Positions 8,101 through 15,307 of a DNA stretch of 64,000 bases are shown piece by piece (position 1 is the first letter of the stretch; every line of letters begins with the position of its first letter). The translations under genes were made by a program, and so were the position numbers. Origin of the DNA: Vineibacter terrae (lineage in GTDB: Bacteria > Pseudomonadota > Alphaproteobacteria > Reyranellales > Reyranellaceae); contig NZ_VDUZ01000012.1 of assembly GCF_008039615.1 (NCBI RefSeq), positions 107,130-171,129 of the forward strand. The letters are read 5' to 3'. The notes below the pieces were generated by a model. It searched no databases and had not been told where the DNA came from. It saw only the letters and a list, made by a program, of their open reading frames with translations.

Positions 8101-9952
8101 GCGCTCCGACAAGACGCGCCTCGTGGCTGCCTTCGATCATCGCCACATCTTTGTCGACCCCGACCCCGACCCGGCCGCAAGCGTCGCCGAGCGCCAGCGG
8201 CTGTTCGATCTGCCGCGCTCGTCCTGGGCCGACTACGACCGCGCCAAGCTGTCGGCCGGTGGCTTCATCGTCGAGCGTGGCGCCAAATCGGTGGCGGTGA
8301 CGCCCGAAGCGCGCGCCGTGCTCGACATCGAGTCCAGCCAGGTCGCGCCCAACGACCTGATGCGCGCCATCCTCAAGGCGCCGGTCGACCTGCTGTTCTT
8401 CGGTGGCATCGGCAACTACGTGAAGGCCTCGGCCGAGGCGCACGCCGATGCCGGCGACAAGGTCAACGACACCCTGCGCATCGACGGCCGCGACGTGCGT
8501 GCGCGCGTGATCGGCGAAGGCGCCAATCTCGGCGTCACGCAGCGCGGCCGCATCGAGGCGGCTCAGGCCGGCGTCAGGATCAATACCGATGCCATGGACA
8601 ATTCTGCCGGCGTCGATACGTCCGACCACGAGGTCAACATCAAGGTCGCGCTGGGCGATGCGGTGCGCCACCAGGCGCTGGGGATGCAAGCGCGCGATCA
8701 GCTGTTGGCGTCGATGACCGACGAGGTCGGCAACCTGGTGCTGCGCCACAACTACCAGCAGACGCAGGCTGTCAGCGTCGCTGCGGTGCAGGCCATCACC
8801 ATGCACGAGCGCCACGCGCGCATGATGCGGGCGCTGGAGCGCGCCAACCGGCTGGACCGGGCGGTGGAGTTCCTCCCGGACAACGACGCGATGAAGCGGC
8901 GGGCCGCCGCCGGACAGCCGCTGACGCGCCCCGAGCTCTGCGTGCTGCTGGCCTACGGCAAGATCGTGGTCAACGACGAGATCCTGGCGTCGGACCTGCC
9001 TGACGACCCGCTGCTCGAGGCGGAGCTGCTGCGCTACTTCCCGCTCGCCATGCGCGAAGGCTTCTCCGACTCGATCCGCCGCCACCGGCTGCGACGCGAG
9101 ATCGTGGCGCTGCAGGTGACCAACTCGATGGTGAACCGCGTCGGCAGCACCTTCGTGCACGACATCCGCGACCGCACTGGCGCCTCGACGGCGGATATCG
9201 CGCGCTGCTTCGCGATCGTGCGCGACAGCTTCCTGCTGCGCGACCTGTGGGCGGAGATTGAAGCGCTGGATTCGCAGCTCGTGGCGCCGGCGCAGATCGC
9301 GATGCTGATCGCAACCCAGCGCCTGATCGAGCGCGGCACGTTGTGGGCCCTGCGCGGCCTGCCGCGGCCGGTCGACCTGACGCGCGCGGTCGACGCCCTG
9401 CGGCCGGCCGTGGCGACGATGGCCGCCGAGCTCGACGCGCTGCTGCCGCAGGGCGAGCGTGCCGCCATCGCCGAGCGGGCCGGCACGTTCATCCAGGCCG
9501 GCGTGCCCGAGGAGCTGGCGCATCGCATCGCGGCGCTCGACACATTGGCCGCTTCCGGCGACATCGCGGCGCTGTCGGCCATCGCCCGGGTGCCGGTGGG
9601 CGATGCCGCGCGCCTCTATTTCGACCTCGGCGCCCGGCTCGGGTTCGATTGGCTGCGCGCCGCCGCCGACCGGCTGCCGCGCGAGACCCATTGGCAGATG
9701 ATGGCCGGCAACGCCGTCGTCGACGACTTTGCGACCGTTCAACGCAGCCTGGCGGCCTCGGCGCTGGCGGGAGCGCCCACCGACGCCGCCGCGATCGACG
9801 TATCTGGCCTGCTCGATGCCTGGACCGCGCCGCGCCGGGAAGCCCTGGAGCGCGTCGACCGGGTCGTCGTCGACCTCAAGTCGCAGCCGACCGTCGACCT
9901 GGCGATGTTGACTGTCGCGGCCAACGAGCTGCGTGGTCTGGCGACGGCTTGA
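5108..9952 (+). CDS. NAD-specific glutamate dehydrogenase, large (~180 kDa) type
   Basis: The 1614-residue enzyme interconverts glutamate and 2-oxoglutarate with NAD+, usually in the catabolic direction. Length and layout match the large class known from Streptomyces, Pseudomonas and Caulobacter (GdhZ in the last): a long N-terminal regulatory half with ACT-like segments, then a GDH core containing RGGIRWSDR, the catalytic-lysine region VIVPVGSKGGF, and GVGDMSGDVFGNGM, and an extended C-terminal domain. The ATG at 5108 is chosen because CAGGGAGGG precedes it at good spacing. The frame stays open 84 bases further upstream, but that part reads like non-coding sequence. The gene stands alone; a structured RNA follows it. 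Confidence 0.95.
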   Translation: MDVRTAGEEALNDKLVAVIEAARADGGVAARFAHRLFEALAPDDIAAAAASDRAAQARALFAFMRQREPEATKLRVYDPTLEADGYSSRYTVVEIVNDDMPFLVDSVRMEFVRRDLAVHLMAHPVMPVARDAAGVLTEFGGPARGAPRESMMRIEIDRIADAAGRDDLAAALRQALGEVRLAVADWFAMRQTALDAVGELAVASGRMPALRGPLEEAATFLRWVEANHFTFLGFRRFKYGGGKRGPVSYDVVPGSGLGILRGDEERLFDPHPQGRAALASFAASSSPVLVLKSDRPSRVHRAGAMDVIAVKIFDAKGKVTGERRFTGLFTSSAYHASPRDIPLLRRKVEAVIDRAGYDPASHDGKALINIIETHPRDELFQADEDTLFATATGVLQLQERQRVALFARPDAAGRFVSCLVYAPRDSYDTDLRKRFAAILERAYRGTVDSFSVNVGDESVLARVLFILRPADPMAKLPDPIAVERELAEAARTWSDKLKAALVERHGEADGLGLARRMATAFPVAYREMFDGVAAARDLTQALSIQGGVPLGIDLYRRAGQAPHQMAVKLMRTGQPIPLSDILPPLEAMGLRVMTETPFRLSLPDGAVWLHDFSIETADGRAVDVDAERAGFAETLGAVWTGDMESDGFNRLVLGAEIEARDVVVLRAYAKFLRQAGFPFSQDYIERALAAHLDIAADLAALFRARLDPALGAADSPERQERIEKTRMSIAAALEQVASLDEDRILRRYLNAIECTLRTNFWQTGADRRLKSYVSLKLDSRHLDELPLPRPMVEIFVYSPRVEGVHLRGGPVARGGIRWSDRREDFRTEILGLMKAQMVKNAVIVPVGSKGGFYVKRPPVGGTRDQIQSEGIECYKTLVRGMLDITDNLNADGKVVPPSGVLRHDGDDPYLVVAADKGTATFSDIANGVSAEYGFWLADAFASGGSVGYDHKKMGITARGAWESVKRHFRELGLDTQATPFTAVGVGDMSGDVFGNGMLRSDKTRLVAAFDHRHIFVDPDPDPAASVAERQRLFDLPRSSWADYDRAKLSAGGFIVERGAKSVAVTPEARAVLDIESSQVAPNDLMRAILKAPVDLLFFGGIGNYVKASAEAHADAGDKVNDTLRIDGRDVRARVIGEGANLGVTQRGRIEAAQAGVRINTDAMDNSAGVDTSDHEVNIKVALGDAVRHQALGMQARDQLLASMTDEVGNLVLRHNYQQTQAVSVAAVQAITMHERHARMMRALERANRLDRAVEFLPDNDAMKRRAAAGQPLTRPELCVLLAYGKIVVNDEILASDLPDDPLLEAELLRYFPLAMREGFSDSIRRHRLRREIVALQVTNSMVNRVGSTFVHDIRDRTGASTADIARCFAIVRDSFLLRDLWAEIEALDSQLVAPAQIAMLIATQRLIERGTLWALRGLPRPVDLTRAVDALRPAVATMAAELDALLPQGERAAIAERAGTFIQAGVPEELAHRIAALDTLAASGDIAALSAIARVPVGDAARLYFDLGARLGFDWLRAAADRLPRETHWQMMAGNAVVDDFATVQRSLAASALAGAPTDAAAIDVSGLLDAWTAPRREALERVDRVVVDLKSQPTVDLAMLTVAANELRGLATA

Positions 9953-10137
9953 GGGGCGGCGAGCCACCGGGCGCCGAACCCCCGGATCCGATCAAAAGCC
10001 GCATGGCCGGCATGCGTTCTGTGCGGAGATATGCATGCAGTGCGTTGCACATACTCTGCGCACACGCGTAAGTCGCGGTCAGAACAGGGGAAAACAGCTA
10101 AGAACCTGAATTGACTGTACTTTATCCCGCGATTGAG

Positions 10138-10310
10138 GTGTGGCTAAAATATCACAGTTTCGCCCCATTTGGGCCTAGCGCGAGCCACACGTCGCGCCTA
10201 ACTAAGGGGGGTATCTCCCCCGAACGTGGTTCCCCCAAGCCACGTTCAGCCTCGCAAGAGGCTCTGGCCGCCGTTCCATCCTCCCCCCGGAACGGCGGCC
10301 TTTTCTTTTT
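10138..10310 (+). ncRNA. Candidate structured non-coding RNA with intrinsic terminator
   Basis: Back-to-back stems fill this segment: 10138-10145 with 10183-10190, enclosing 10162-10165/10171-10174; 10207-10211/10217-10221; a perfect 8-bp stem 10222-10229/10240-10247; a perfect 6-bp stem 10248-10253/10258-10263 closed by a GCAA tetraloop; and the terminator hairpin. A competing stem, 10178-10183/10192-10197, would break the first helix. No protein frame fits. It does not show the landmarks of SRP RNA, RNase P RNA, tmRNA or 6S RNA that I would recognise. It could be an independent small RNA, a 3' product of the glutamate dehydrogenase transcript, or an attenuating leader of the AraC-type gene 70 bases downstream. 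The 5' end is not known. Confidence 0.5.
10266..10310 (+). terminator. Rho-independent terminator
   Basis: A perfect 12-bp stem (10266-10277 with 10289-10300, GGCCGCCGTTCC and its inverse) is followed immediately by TTTTCTTTTT. It is the clearest intrinsic terminator in the window. Confidence 0.9.
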
Positions 10311-10380
10311 GCGGGCAGCGCGGCGGCACCCGGCAAGTCAGCAACCCAAATCAAGGCGGCTTCACTACCATCGCCGGACC

Positions 10381-11253
10381 ATGAACCGGACGCTGACCCG
10401 CCAGAGCTACGCCGATCGCATCGCACGCGTGGCCCAGCACATCGCCGAGCATCTCGACGAGCCGCTGGTGCTCGAGCGGCTGGCGGCGGTGGCCTGCTTC
10501 TCGCCGTTTCATTTCCACCGCATCTACAGCGCCATGACGGGCGAGACGGTCTCCGACACCGTCCGCCGTGGCCGCCTTCAGCGCGCCGCCACGCAGCTCA
10601 TCAGCTCGGACCAGCCGATCGCCACGATCGCCCAGGCGGCCGGCTACGGCAGCACGGCGGCCTTCGCGCGCGCCTTCGCCGCCGCGCACGGCCTGCCGCC
10701 GGGCGCCTTCCGCAAGGGCCGGCGGCCATCGGCCGTTGTCGGCACGGCATCCACCACGGGAGGTTGCGTCATGAACCATGCGATAAGCATCGAGACCTTG
10801 CCGGCGCGCCGCCTGCTGGCGCTGCGCCATGTGGGATCCTACGACGGTCTGGACGTCGCCTTCACGCGGCTCAGCGCCTGGGCGAGCACGCGCGGCCTGC
10901 TGGGGCCGCAGTCGCAGGCCTTCGCCATCTACCTGAACGACTGCTTCGCCGTGCCGGCCGACAGCCTGCTGACCGATGTCGCACTGTCGATGCCACCTGG
11001 AACCGAGGGCGAAGGCGATTTCCGGTTGATCGACCTGCCGGGTGGCCGTCATGCCGTGCTGCATCACCAGGGCCCCTACGCCGAGCTGGGCGCGGCGTGG
11101 CGCTGGCTGTATGGCGACTGGCTGCCGCGCAGCGGCGAGGAGATCGCCGACCAGCCCGCCTTCGATGCCTACCTCAACGATCCGCGCACCCTGCCGCCGG
11201 CGCAGTGGCGTACCGATCTGTGCCTGCCGCTGGCTGAGCACGACGAGCCATGA
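10381..11253 (+). CDS. AraC-family transcriptional regulator with GyrI-like effector domain
   Basis: The 290-residue product has an N-terminal AraC double helix-turn-helix (about residues 10-115; LVLERLAAVACFSPFHFHRI and IATIAQAAGYGSTAAFARAF). After a linker comes a GyrI-like/AraC effector-binding domain (about 125-285; SIETLPARRLLALRHVGSY, HHQGPYAEL). This order is typical of regulators that bind small, often cationic or drug-like ligands. The ATG at 10381 places the DNA-binding domain at the usual distance; the frame extends upstream into the structured RNA and terminator, so that part is not coding. Its stop overlaps the next gene by four bases, implying translational coupling. Confidence 0.88.
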   Translation: MNRTLTRQSYADRIARVAQHIAEHLDEPLVLERLAAVACFSPFHFHRIYSAMTGETVSDTVRRGRLQRAATQLISSDQPIATIAQAAGYGSTAAFARAFAAAHGLPPGAFRKGRRPSAVVGTASTTGGCVMNHAISIETLPARRLLALRHVGSYDGLDVAFTRLSAWASTRGLLGPQSQAFAIYLNDCFAVPADSLLTDVALSMPPGTEGEGDFRLIDLPGGRHAVLHHQGPYAELGAAWRWLYGDWLPRSGEEIADQPAFDAYLNDPRTLPPAQWRTDLCLPLAEHDEP

Positions 11254-12212
11254 CGGCGCCCATCACGTTCCACGACGGCTACTGGTACTGCTACGCCAAT
11301 GCCACGGCGATGCTGCTGGGCGCGCATGGCGAGGACGTCGCGCCGCAGCGCATCGAGGTGCTCTCCGGCGTCGGCCTGGGCGCGTTCATCGCCGAGGACG
11401 GCCTGCCGTTCTTCAGCGGCCTCGCCGGCACGCCGGACGCGGGCATCTCGTGCGCGCTCGCCGTGCTGGGCTTTGCGATCGCCGAGCACGCCACCGAGGC
11501 GCCCGATCCGGTGCCGTTCGACTGGCTGGCGGCGACGGTGCGGACCTCGCCGGTGGTGATCGGGCCGCTGGACATGCAATTCCTGTCATACAACCCCGGC
11601 CGGCCATCCGTGGCGGGGGTCGACCACTACGTGCTCGTGTCCGCGATCGAAGGCGATCAGGCCGTGATCTACGACCCCGCCGGGTTCGCGGAAATGCTGA
11701 TCTCGCGGGCCGATCTGGCGCAGGCGTGGCGTGCCGACGCCATTGTCTACAAGCGTGGCCATTTCCGCGCCTGGTCTCATCCCAGGCGCATCGCCATGCC
11801 CACCCGCGCCGCGATCGAAGCGCAGGCGTGGCGGAACTTCAAAGGCCTCCATGCCGAGGCGGCCCGGCTTGCCGCCGCCAGCGGCCGTCTTGTCGACGAG
11901 CGCGCGCTGGCCTGGCTGGCCCGGCAGGTCGGGCGCGACGCGCTGTCGCCGGCGCAATCCGCCCATCTGCTGCACTTCGCGCTGCCCCTGGGCGTCAAGC
12001 GGGCGCTGGATTTCGCGCGGTTCTTCGCCGCGTCGAATCCGGGCCTGGCGCAGTCCAAGCGCCGGCAGGCGGCGCTGTTCGGCCGCTGCCACAGCCATCT
12101 GATGCAGCGCGACCGGTCGGCCGCGGCCGACCAGCTGGGGCACCTGGCGGCGCTGGAGGTGCAGATCCGCGAGGAAATCGGCGCGCACGAGGTCCAGGCG
12201 CCCGGCGGCTGA
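11250..12212 (+). CDS. BtrH-N-like (papain/C39-fold) protein of unknown substrate
   Basis: The 320-residue protein has the signature of the butirosin-biosynthesis BtrH N-terminal family, a papain/C39-like fold: an early cysteine in YWYCYANATAMLL (about residues 12-24) and a later histidine in GVDHYVLVSAI with the following YDPAG (D-containing). These would form a Cys-His-Asp triad. Such proteins act as acyltransferases or peptidase-like enzymes, but the substrate here cannot be told. The remaining C-terminal ~150 residues are helical and unassigned. The ATG overlaps the stop of the AraC/GyrI-type regulator (ATGA), so the two are probably made together and functionally linked. Confidence 0.6.
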   Translation: MTAPITFHDGYWYCYANATAMLLGAHGEDVAPQRIEVLSGVGLGAFIAEDGLPFFSGLAGTPDAGISCALAVLGFAIAEHATEAPDPVPFDWLAATVRTSPVVIGPLDMQFLSYNPGRPSVAGVDHYVLVSAIEGDQAVIYDPAGFAEMLISRADLAQAWRADAIVYKRGHFRAWSHPRRIAMPTRAAIEAQAWRNFKGLHAEAARLAAASGRLVDERALAWLARQVGRDALSPAQSAHLLHFALPLGVKRALDFARFFAASNPGLAQSKRRQAALFGRCHSHLMQRDRSAAADQLGHLAALEVQIREEIGAHEVQAPGG

Positions 12213-12260
12213 TCTCGCGTGCTATGTAGATGGGCCTCGTCGTTCACTGCGCCCGGCCCG

Positions 12261-12920
12261 ATGTCCCTTCTGTCTGCACAATCGCTTGCCTGCCGCCGTG
12301 GCGGACGGCTTGTGTTCCATGATCTCGGCTTCGAGGTGGCCGCCGGCCGGGCGCTGCTGCTCACCGGGCGCAACGGGGCCGGCAAATCCACCCTGCTGCG
12401 GGTTCTGGCGCTGCTGACGCCGGCGCAGCGTGGCGAAATCGCCTGGGATGGCAAGCCCGTGCGTGAGGACGCCGAAGCCTGGCGCGCCCGCCTGGCGTGG
12501 CTGGGCCATGCCGACGCGGTCAAGGGCGACCTGACCGTGCGCGAGACCCTGGAAGCGGCGCAGTGGCTGTGCGCCGGCGGTCCGCCGTCGCGCGCCCTGT
12601 GGGACGGCGTGCTGGCGCGCTTCGATCTGGTGCCGCTGCTCGATCGGCCGGGCCGCTACCTCTCGGCCGGCCAGCATCGCCGCGTCGCGCTTGCCCGTGT
12701 CGCGCTGAGCGCCGCGACCGTCTGGCTGCTCGACGAGCCGGCCGCGGCGCTGGACGAGGCGTCGCGCCAGTCCCTGCATGCGGCCATCACGGATCACCTG
12801 GCGGCCGGCGGCATCGCGGTCATCGCGACGCATGGCGACATCGTGCTGCCCGGTGCGCTGGCGCTCGATGTCGGCGCCTTCACGCCCGACGGCACCGTCA
12901 GCCTGGAGGCATGGGCATGA
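12261..12920 (+). CDS. ccmA: Haem exporter ATP-binding protein CcmA
   Basis: CcmA is the ATPase of the CcmAB(CD) complex that releases holo-CcmE from the haem-loading step in cytochrome c maturation. The 219-residue protein has Walker A GRNGAGKS, signature LSAGQHRR and Walker B VWLLDEPAA. The start MSLLSAQSLAC gives the normal CcmA length; the frame runs 42 bases further upstream without support. It is the first gene of a nine-gene ccm operon extending to 19787. Confidence 0.95.
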   Translation: MSLLSAQSLACRRGGRLVFHDLGFEVAAGRALLLTGRNGAGKSTLLRVLALLTPAQRGEIAWDGKPVREDAEAWRARLAWLGHADAVKGDLTVRETLEAAQWLCAGGPPSRALWDGVLARFDLVPLLDRPGRYLSAGQHRRVALARVALSAATVWLLDEPAAALDEASRQSLHAAITDHLAAGGIAVIATHGDIVLPGALALDVGAFTPDGTVSLEAWA

Positions 12921-12945
12921 GCGGCGGCCGGGAGGGCAGCGCGCC

Positions 12946-13611
12946 ATGAGCCGCTTCATGGCCCTGGTGGGACGCGACCTGCGGCTGGCCTGGCGGCGGC
13001 CGGGCGATGCCGCCGTGGTGCTGGCGTTCTTCGTGCTGGCGGCGAGCCTGTTCCCGCTCGGCGTCGGGCCGGCATTGGAGACCCTGGCCCGTATCGCGCC
13101 GGGCGTGCTGTGGGTCGCGGCCCTGTTCGCGGCCATGCTGTCGCTGGACCGCCTCTTCGCCGACGATTTCGCCGATGGCACGCTGGAGCAGCTGGCGCTG
13201 GCGCCGTTGCCCCTGGAGCTGACGGCGCTGGCCAAATGCCTGGCACACTGGATCGTGACTGGCCTGCCGCTGGCGGTTCTGTCACCAGCGCTGGGGCTAT
13301 TGTTCGGTCTGGATGCAGCATCCATCGCCACCCTCACCGCATCGCTGCTGCTGGGCGCGCCGAGCCTGTCGCTGCTGGGCGGGCTGGGGGCGGCTTTGAC
13401 CCTGGGCGCCCGTCGCGGCGGCGCCCTGCTGTCGCTGCTGGTGCTGCCGCTGGCGGTGCCGGTGCTGATCTTCGGCGTCGGCGCGGTGGAGGCGTTGAAG
13501 GGTGGCGATGGTGTGCTGGCGCATTTTGCGCTGCTGGGCGCCTTCCTGGCCGGGACGCTGGCGATCACGCCCTGGGCCATGGCGGCGGCCCTGCGTCAGG
13601 CGGTGGAGTAG
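12946..13611 (+). CDS. ccmB: Haem exporter membrane protein CcmB
   Basis: This 221-residue polytopic membrane protein partners CcmA. It shows six hydrophobic segments and the typical CcmB N-terminus (MALVGRDLRLAWRR), plus the LFADDFADGTLEQLALAPLP loop. The ATG at 12946 has GGGAGGG about 10 bases upstream and begins 25 bases after the ccmA stop. Longer upstream frame readings overlap ccmA and are not used. Confidence 0.94.
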   Translation: MSRFMALVGRDLRLAWRRPGDAAVVLAFFVLAASLFPLGVGPALETLARIAPGVLWVAALFAAMLSLDRLFADDFADGTLEQLALAPLPLELTALAKCLAHWIVTGLPLAVLSPALGLLFGLDAASIATLTASLLLGAPSLSLLGGLGAALTLGARRGGALLSLLVLPLAVPVLIFGVGAVEALKGGDGVLAHFALLGAFLAGTLAITPWAMAAALRQAVE

Positions 13612-13646
13612 ACAGGCCGTGCAGAACCGGGAATAGAAGCGGCGCC

Positions 13647-14375
13647 ATGGCCATGCCGTCGATCCACTTCCTCGCCAACCCGGCGCGGTTCCAGCGCTTT
13701 TCCGCGCGCATCCTGCCGTGGCTGGGGGCGCTTACGGCGCTGCTCTGGGCGAGCGGCCTCTATATGGCGCTGCTCGTCGCGCCGCCCGACTACCAGCAGG
13801 GCGAGACGGTGCGCATCATGTTCGTCCATGTGCCGGCAGCATGGTGGTCGATGGCGGCCTATGCCCTGCTGGCCGGCCTGGGCGCCGCCTTGCTGGTCTG
13901 GCGCCATCCGCTGGCGGCGCTGATGGCCCGGGCGGTGGCGCCGGTGGGTGCCGCCTATGCCCTGGTCTGCCTGGTCAGCGGCTCGTTCTGGGGCCGGCCG
14001 ATGTGGGGCACGTGGTGGGTCTGGGATGCGCGGCTCACTTCGATGCTGCTGCTGTTCTTCCTCTATCTCGGCCATATCGCGCTCAGCCGTGCTTTCGACG
14101 ACTCCGAGCGCGGCGATCGCGCCGCCGCCGTGCTGGCGCTGGTGGGCGTGGTGAACCTGCCGGTGATCAAGTTCTCGGTCGACTGGTGGAACACGCTGCA
14201 CCAGCCGGCTTCGGTCATGAAGCTCGACGGGCCTGCGATCCATCCGTCGATCCTCACGCCATTGCTGGTGATGGCGGCCGCCTATCTGGCGCTGCTGGTC
14301 TTCCTGGTGCTGCTGCGCACCGAGACCGAGATCGGGCGCCGCCGCCTCGAGACGGCGGCGCTGACCGGCCGCTGA
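13647..14375 (+). CDS. ccmC: Haem-handling membrane protein CcmC
   Basis: CcmC binds haem at its periplasmic WWD domain and passes it to CcmE. The 242-residue protein has six membrane segments and the tryptophan-rich WGTWWVWDARLTS motif. Flanking periplasmic histidines occur in FVHVPAAWW and WWNTLHQPAS, the positions known to ligate haem iron in this family. The ATG at 13647 gives the standard length. It lies 35 bases after ccmB. Confidence 0.95.
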   Translation: MAMPSIHFLANPARFQRFSARILPWLGALTALLWASGLYMALLVAPPDYQQGETVRIMFVHVPAAWWSMAAYALLAGLGAALLVWRHPLAALMARAVAPVGAAYALVCLVSGSFWGRPMWGTWWVWDARLTSMLLLFFLYLGHIALSRAFDDSERGDRAAAVLALVGVVNLPVIKFSVDWWNTLHQPASVMKLDGPAIHPSILTPLLVMAAAYLALLVFLVLLRTETEIGRRRLETAALTGR

Positions 14376-14498
14376 GGCTGGCCGCAGAATGCCGGAGCCC
14401 TGCGGTTGCGCTGCAGCAGCAACAGGGACAGCTTGGCGCGATTCGTCGCCGCGACAGGCGGTCGGCCGCAGCCTATATAGGTGGCCGGAGGTTCGGGC

Positions 14499-14669
14499 AT
14501 GGGCGGGTTCCTGTCGATGGGCGGCCATGGCGCATATATCTGGCCGGCCTACGGTATTGCCGTGGCGGCGCTCGGCGGCCTGCTGATCTGGTCGCTGCGT
14601 GCCCGCGCCAAGGTGCAGCGCGAGCTGCAGGACCGCGGGCTGGATCGCCGCGCCCGCGAGCGTCGCTGA
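14499..14669 (+). CDS. ccmD: Haem exporter small subunit CcmD
   Basis: This 56-residue single-span membrane protein has the CcmD hallmark MGGHGAYIWPAYG before one hydrophobic helix and a basic C-terminal tail (RARAKVQREL). CcmD stabilises the CcmABC-CcmE complex. GGAGG lies 8 bases before the chosen ATG at 14499. It sits in the usual place between ccmC and ccmE. Confidence 0.92.
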   Translation: MGGFLSMGGHGAYIWPAYGIAVAALGGLLIWSLRARAKVQRELQDRGLDRRARERR

Positions 14670-14683
14670 CCGCCGGTTCCGCT

Positions 14684-15145
14684 ATGACACGCAAGCGCAA
14701 ACGCCTGTGGCTGCTGCTGGGATCGCTGGGTGCGTTCGCGGTCGCTGTCGGGCTCGTGCTGGTGGCCCTCAACGACAGTCTGGTCTTCTTCTACTCGCCC
14801 ACCGAGATCGCCGCCAAGCCGCCGCCGGCCGAGAAGAGCCTGCGGATCGGCGGCCTGGTGGCGCCGGGCAGCGTCGTCAAGAGCGCGGACGGCCTGACCA
14901 CCACGTTCGACGTCACCGACACCAGCCATACGCTGAAGGTGAGCTACCGCGGCCAGCTGCCGGACCTGTTCCGCGAAGGGCAGGGCATCGTGGCGCTGGG
15001 AACGCTGCGCGCCGATGGCGTCTTCGCGGCCCGCGAGGTCCTCGCCAAGCACGATGAGAACTACATGCCGCCGGAAGTTGCCGACGCGCTGAAGAAGGCC
15101 GGGCGATGGAAAGAGGGCGAGCCGGTTCCCGGCAACACGAAATGA
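14684..15145 (+). CDS. ccmE: Periplasmic haem chaperone CcmE
   Basis: CcmE binds haem covalently and delivers it to CcmF/H. The 153-residue protein has an N-terminal anchor (about residues 8-28), a beta-barrel OB-fold domain, and the conserved haem-attachment site LAKHDENYMPP, with H123 as the covalent ligand and Y127 as an axial ligand. The start MTRKRKRLW gives the usual basic cytoplasmic tip. It starts 14 bases after ccmD. Confidence 0.95.
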   Translation: MTRKRKRLWLLLGSLGAFAVAVGLVLVALNDSLVFFYSPTEIAAKPPPAEKSLRIGGLVAPGSVVKSADGLTTTFDVTDTSHTLKVSYRGQLPDLFREGQGIVALGTLRADGVFAAREVLAKHDENYMPPEVADALKKAGRWKEGEPVPGNTK

Positions 15146-15184
15146 GAGCGACGCCATGACACTAACGGCCATTGAGATTGACCG

Positions 15185-15270
15185 CTTCATGGTGAGCTTG
15201 TCGAACCATGAAGCGGGCTGCTCCGCCGTTCGTGCGGAAGCCTTCATGGTTCGACAAGCTCACCATGAAG
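15185..15270. repeat. Palindromic element, family R4, between ccmE and ccmF
   Basis: Two perfect 29-base inverted copies (15185-15213 and 15242-15270, core ggtgagcttgtcgaaccatg) are separated by 28 bases. A related gagcttgtcgaa core appears in the mixed element at 62550-62683. The 162-base gap it creates is the largest between neighbouring ccm genes. Confidence 0.9.
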
Positions 15271-15307
15271 GCTCCATTGACGCGGGGCGCATGCAAGGGG
15301 CGCTGGC

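Noticed and set aside
7250..9967. 905-codon antisense frame over the dehydrogenase C-terminal half
   Set aside because: Its composition (Arg/His/Asp/Gln-rich) is that of a shadow frame; no domain is visible.
10110..10150. Promoter for the structured RNA (TTGACT at 10111, TAAAAT at 10145)
   Set aside because: The two hexamers are 28 bases apart and neither has a partner at proper spacing, so no promoter is called.
10202..10426. Minus-strand frame over the hairpin region
   Set aside because: The sequence is dominated by RNA-like stems and a plus-strand terminator; the product has no resemblance to a protein family.
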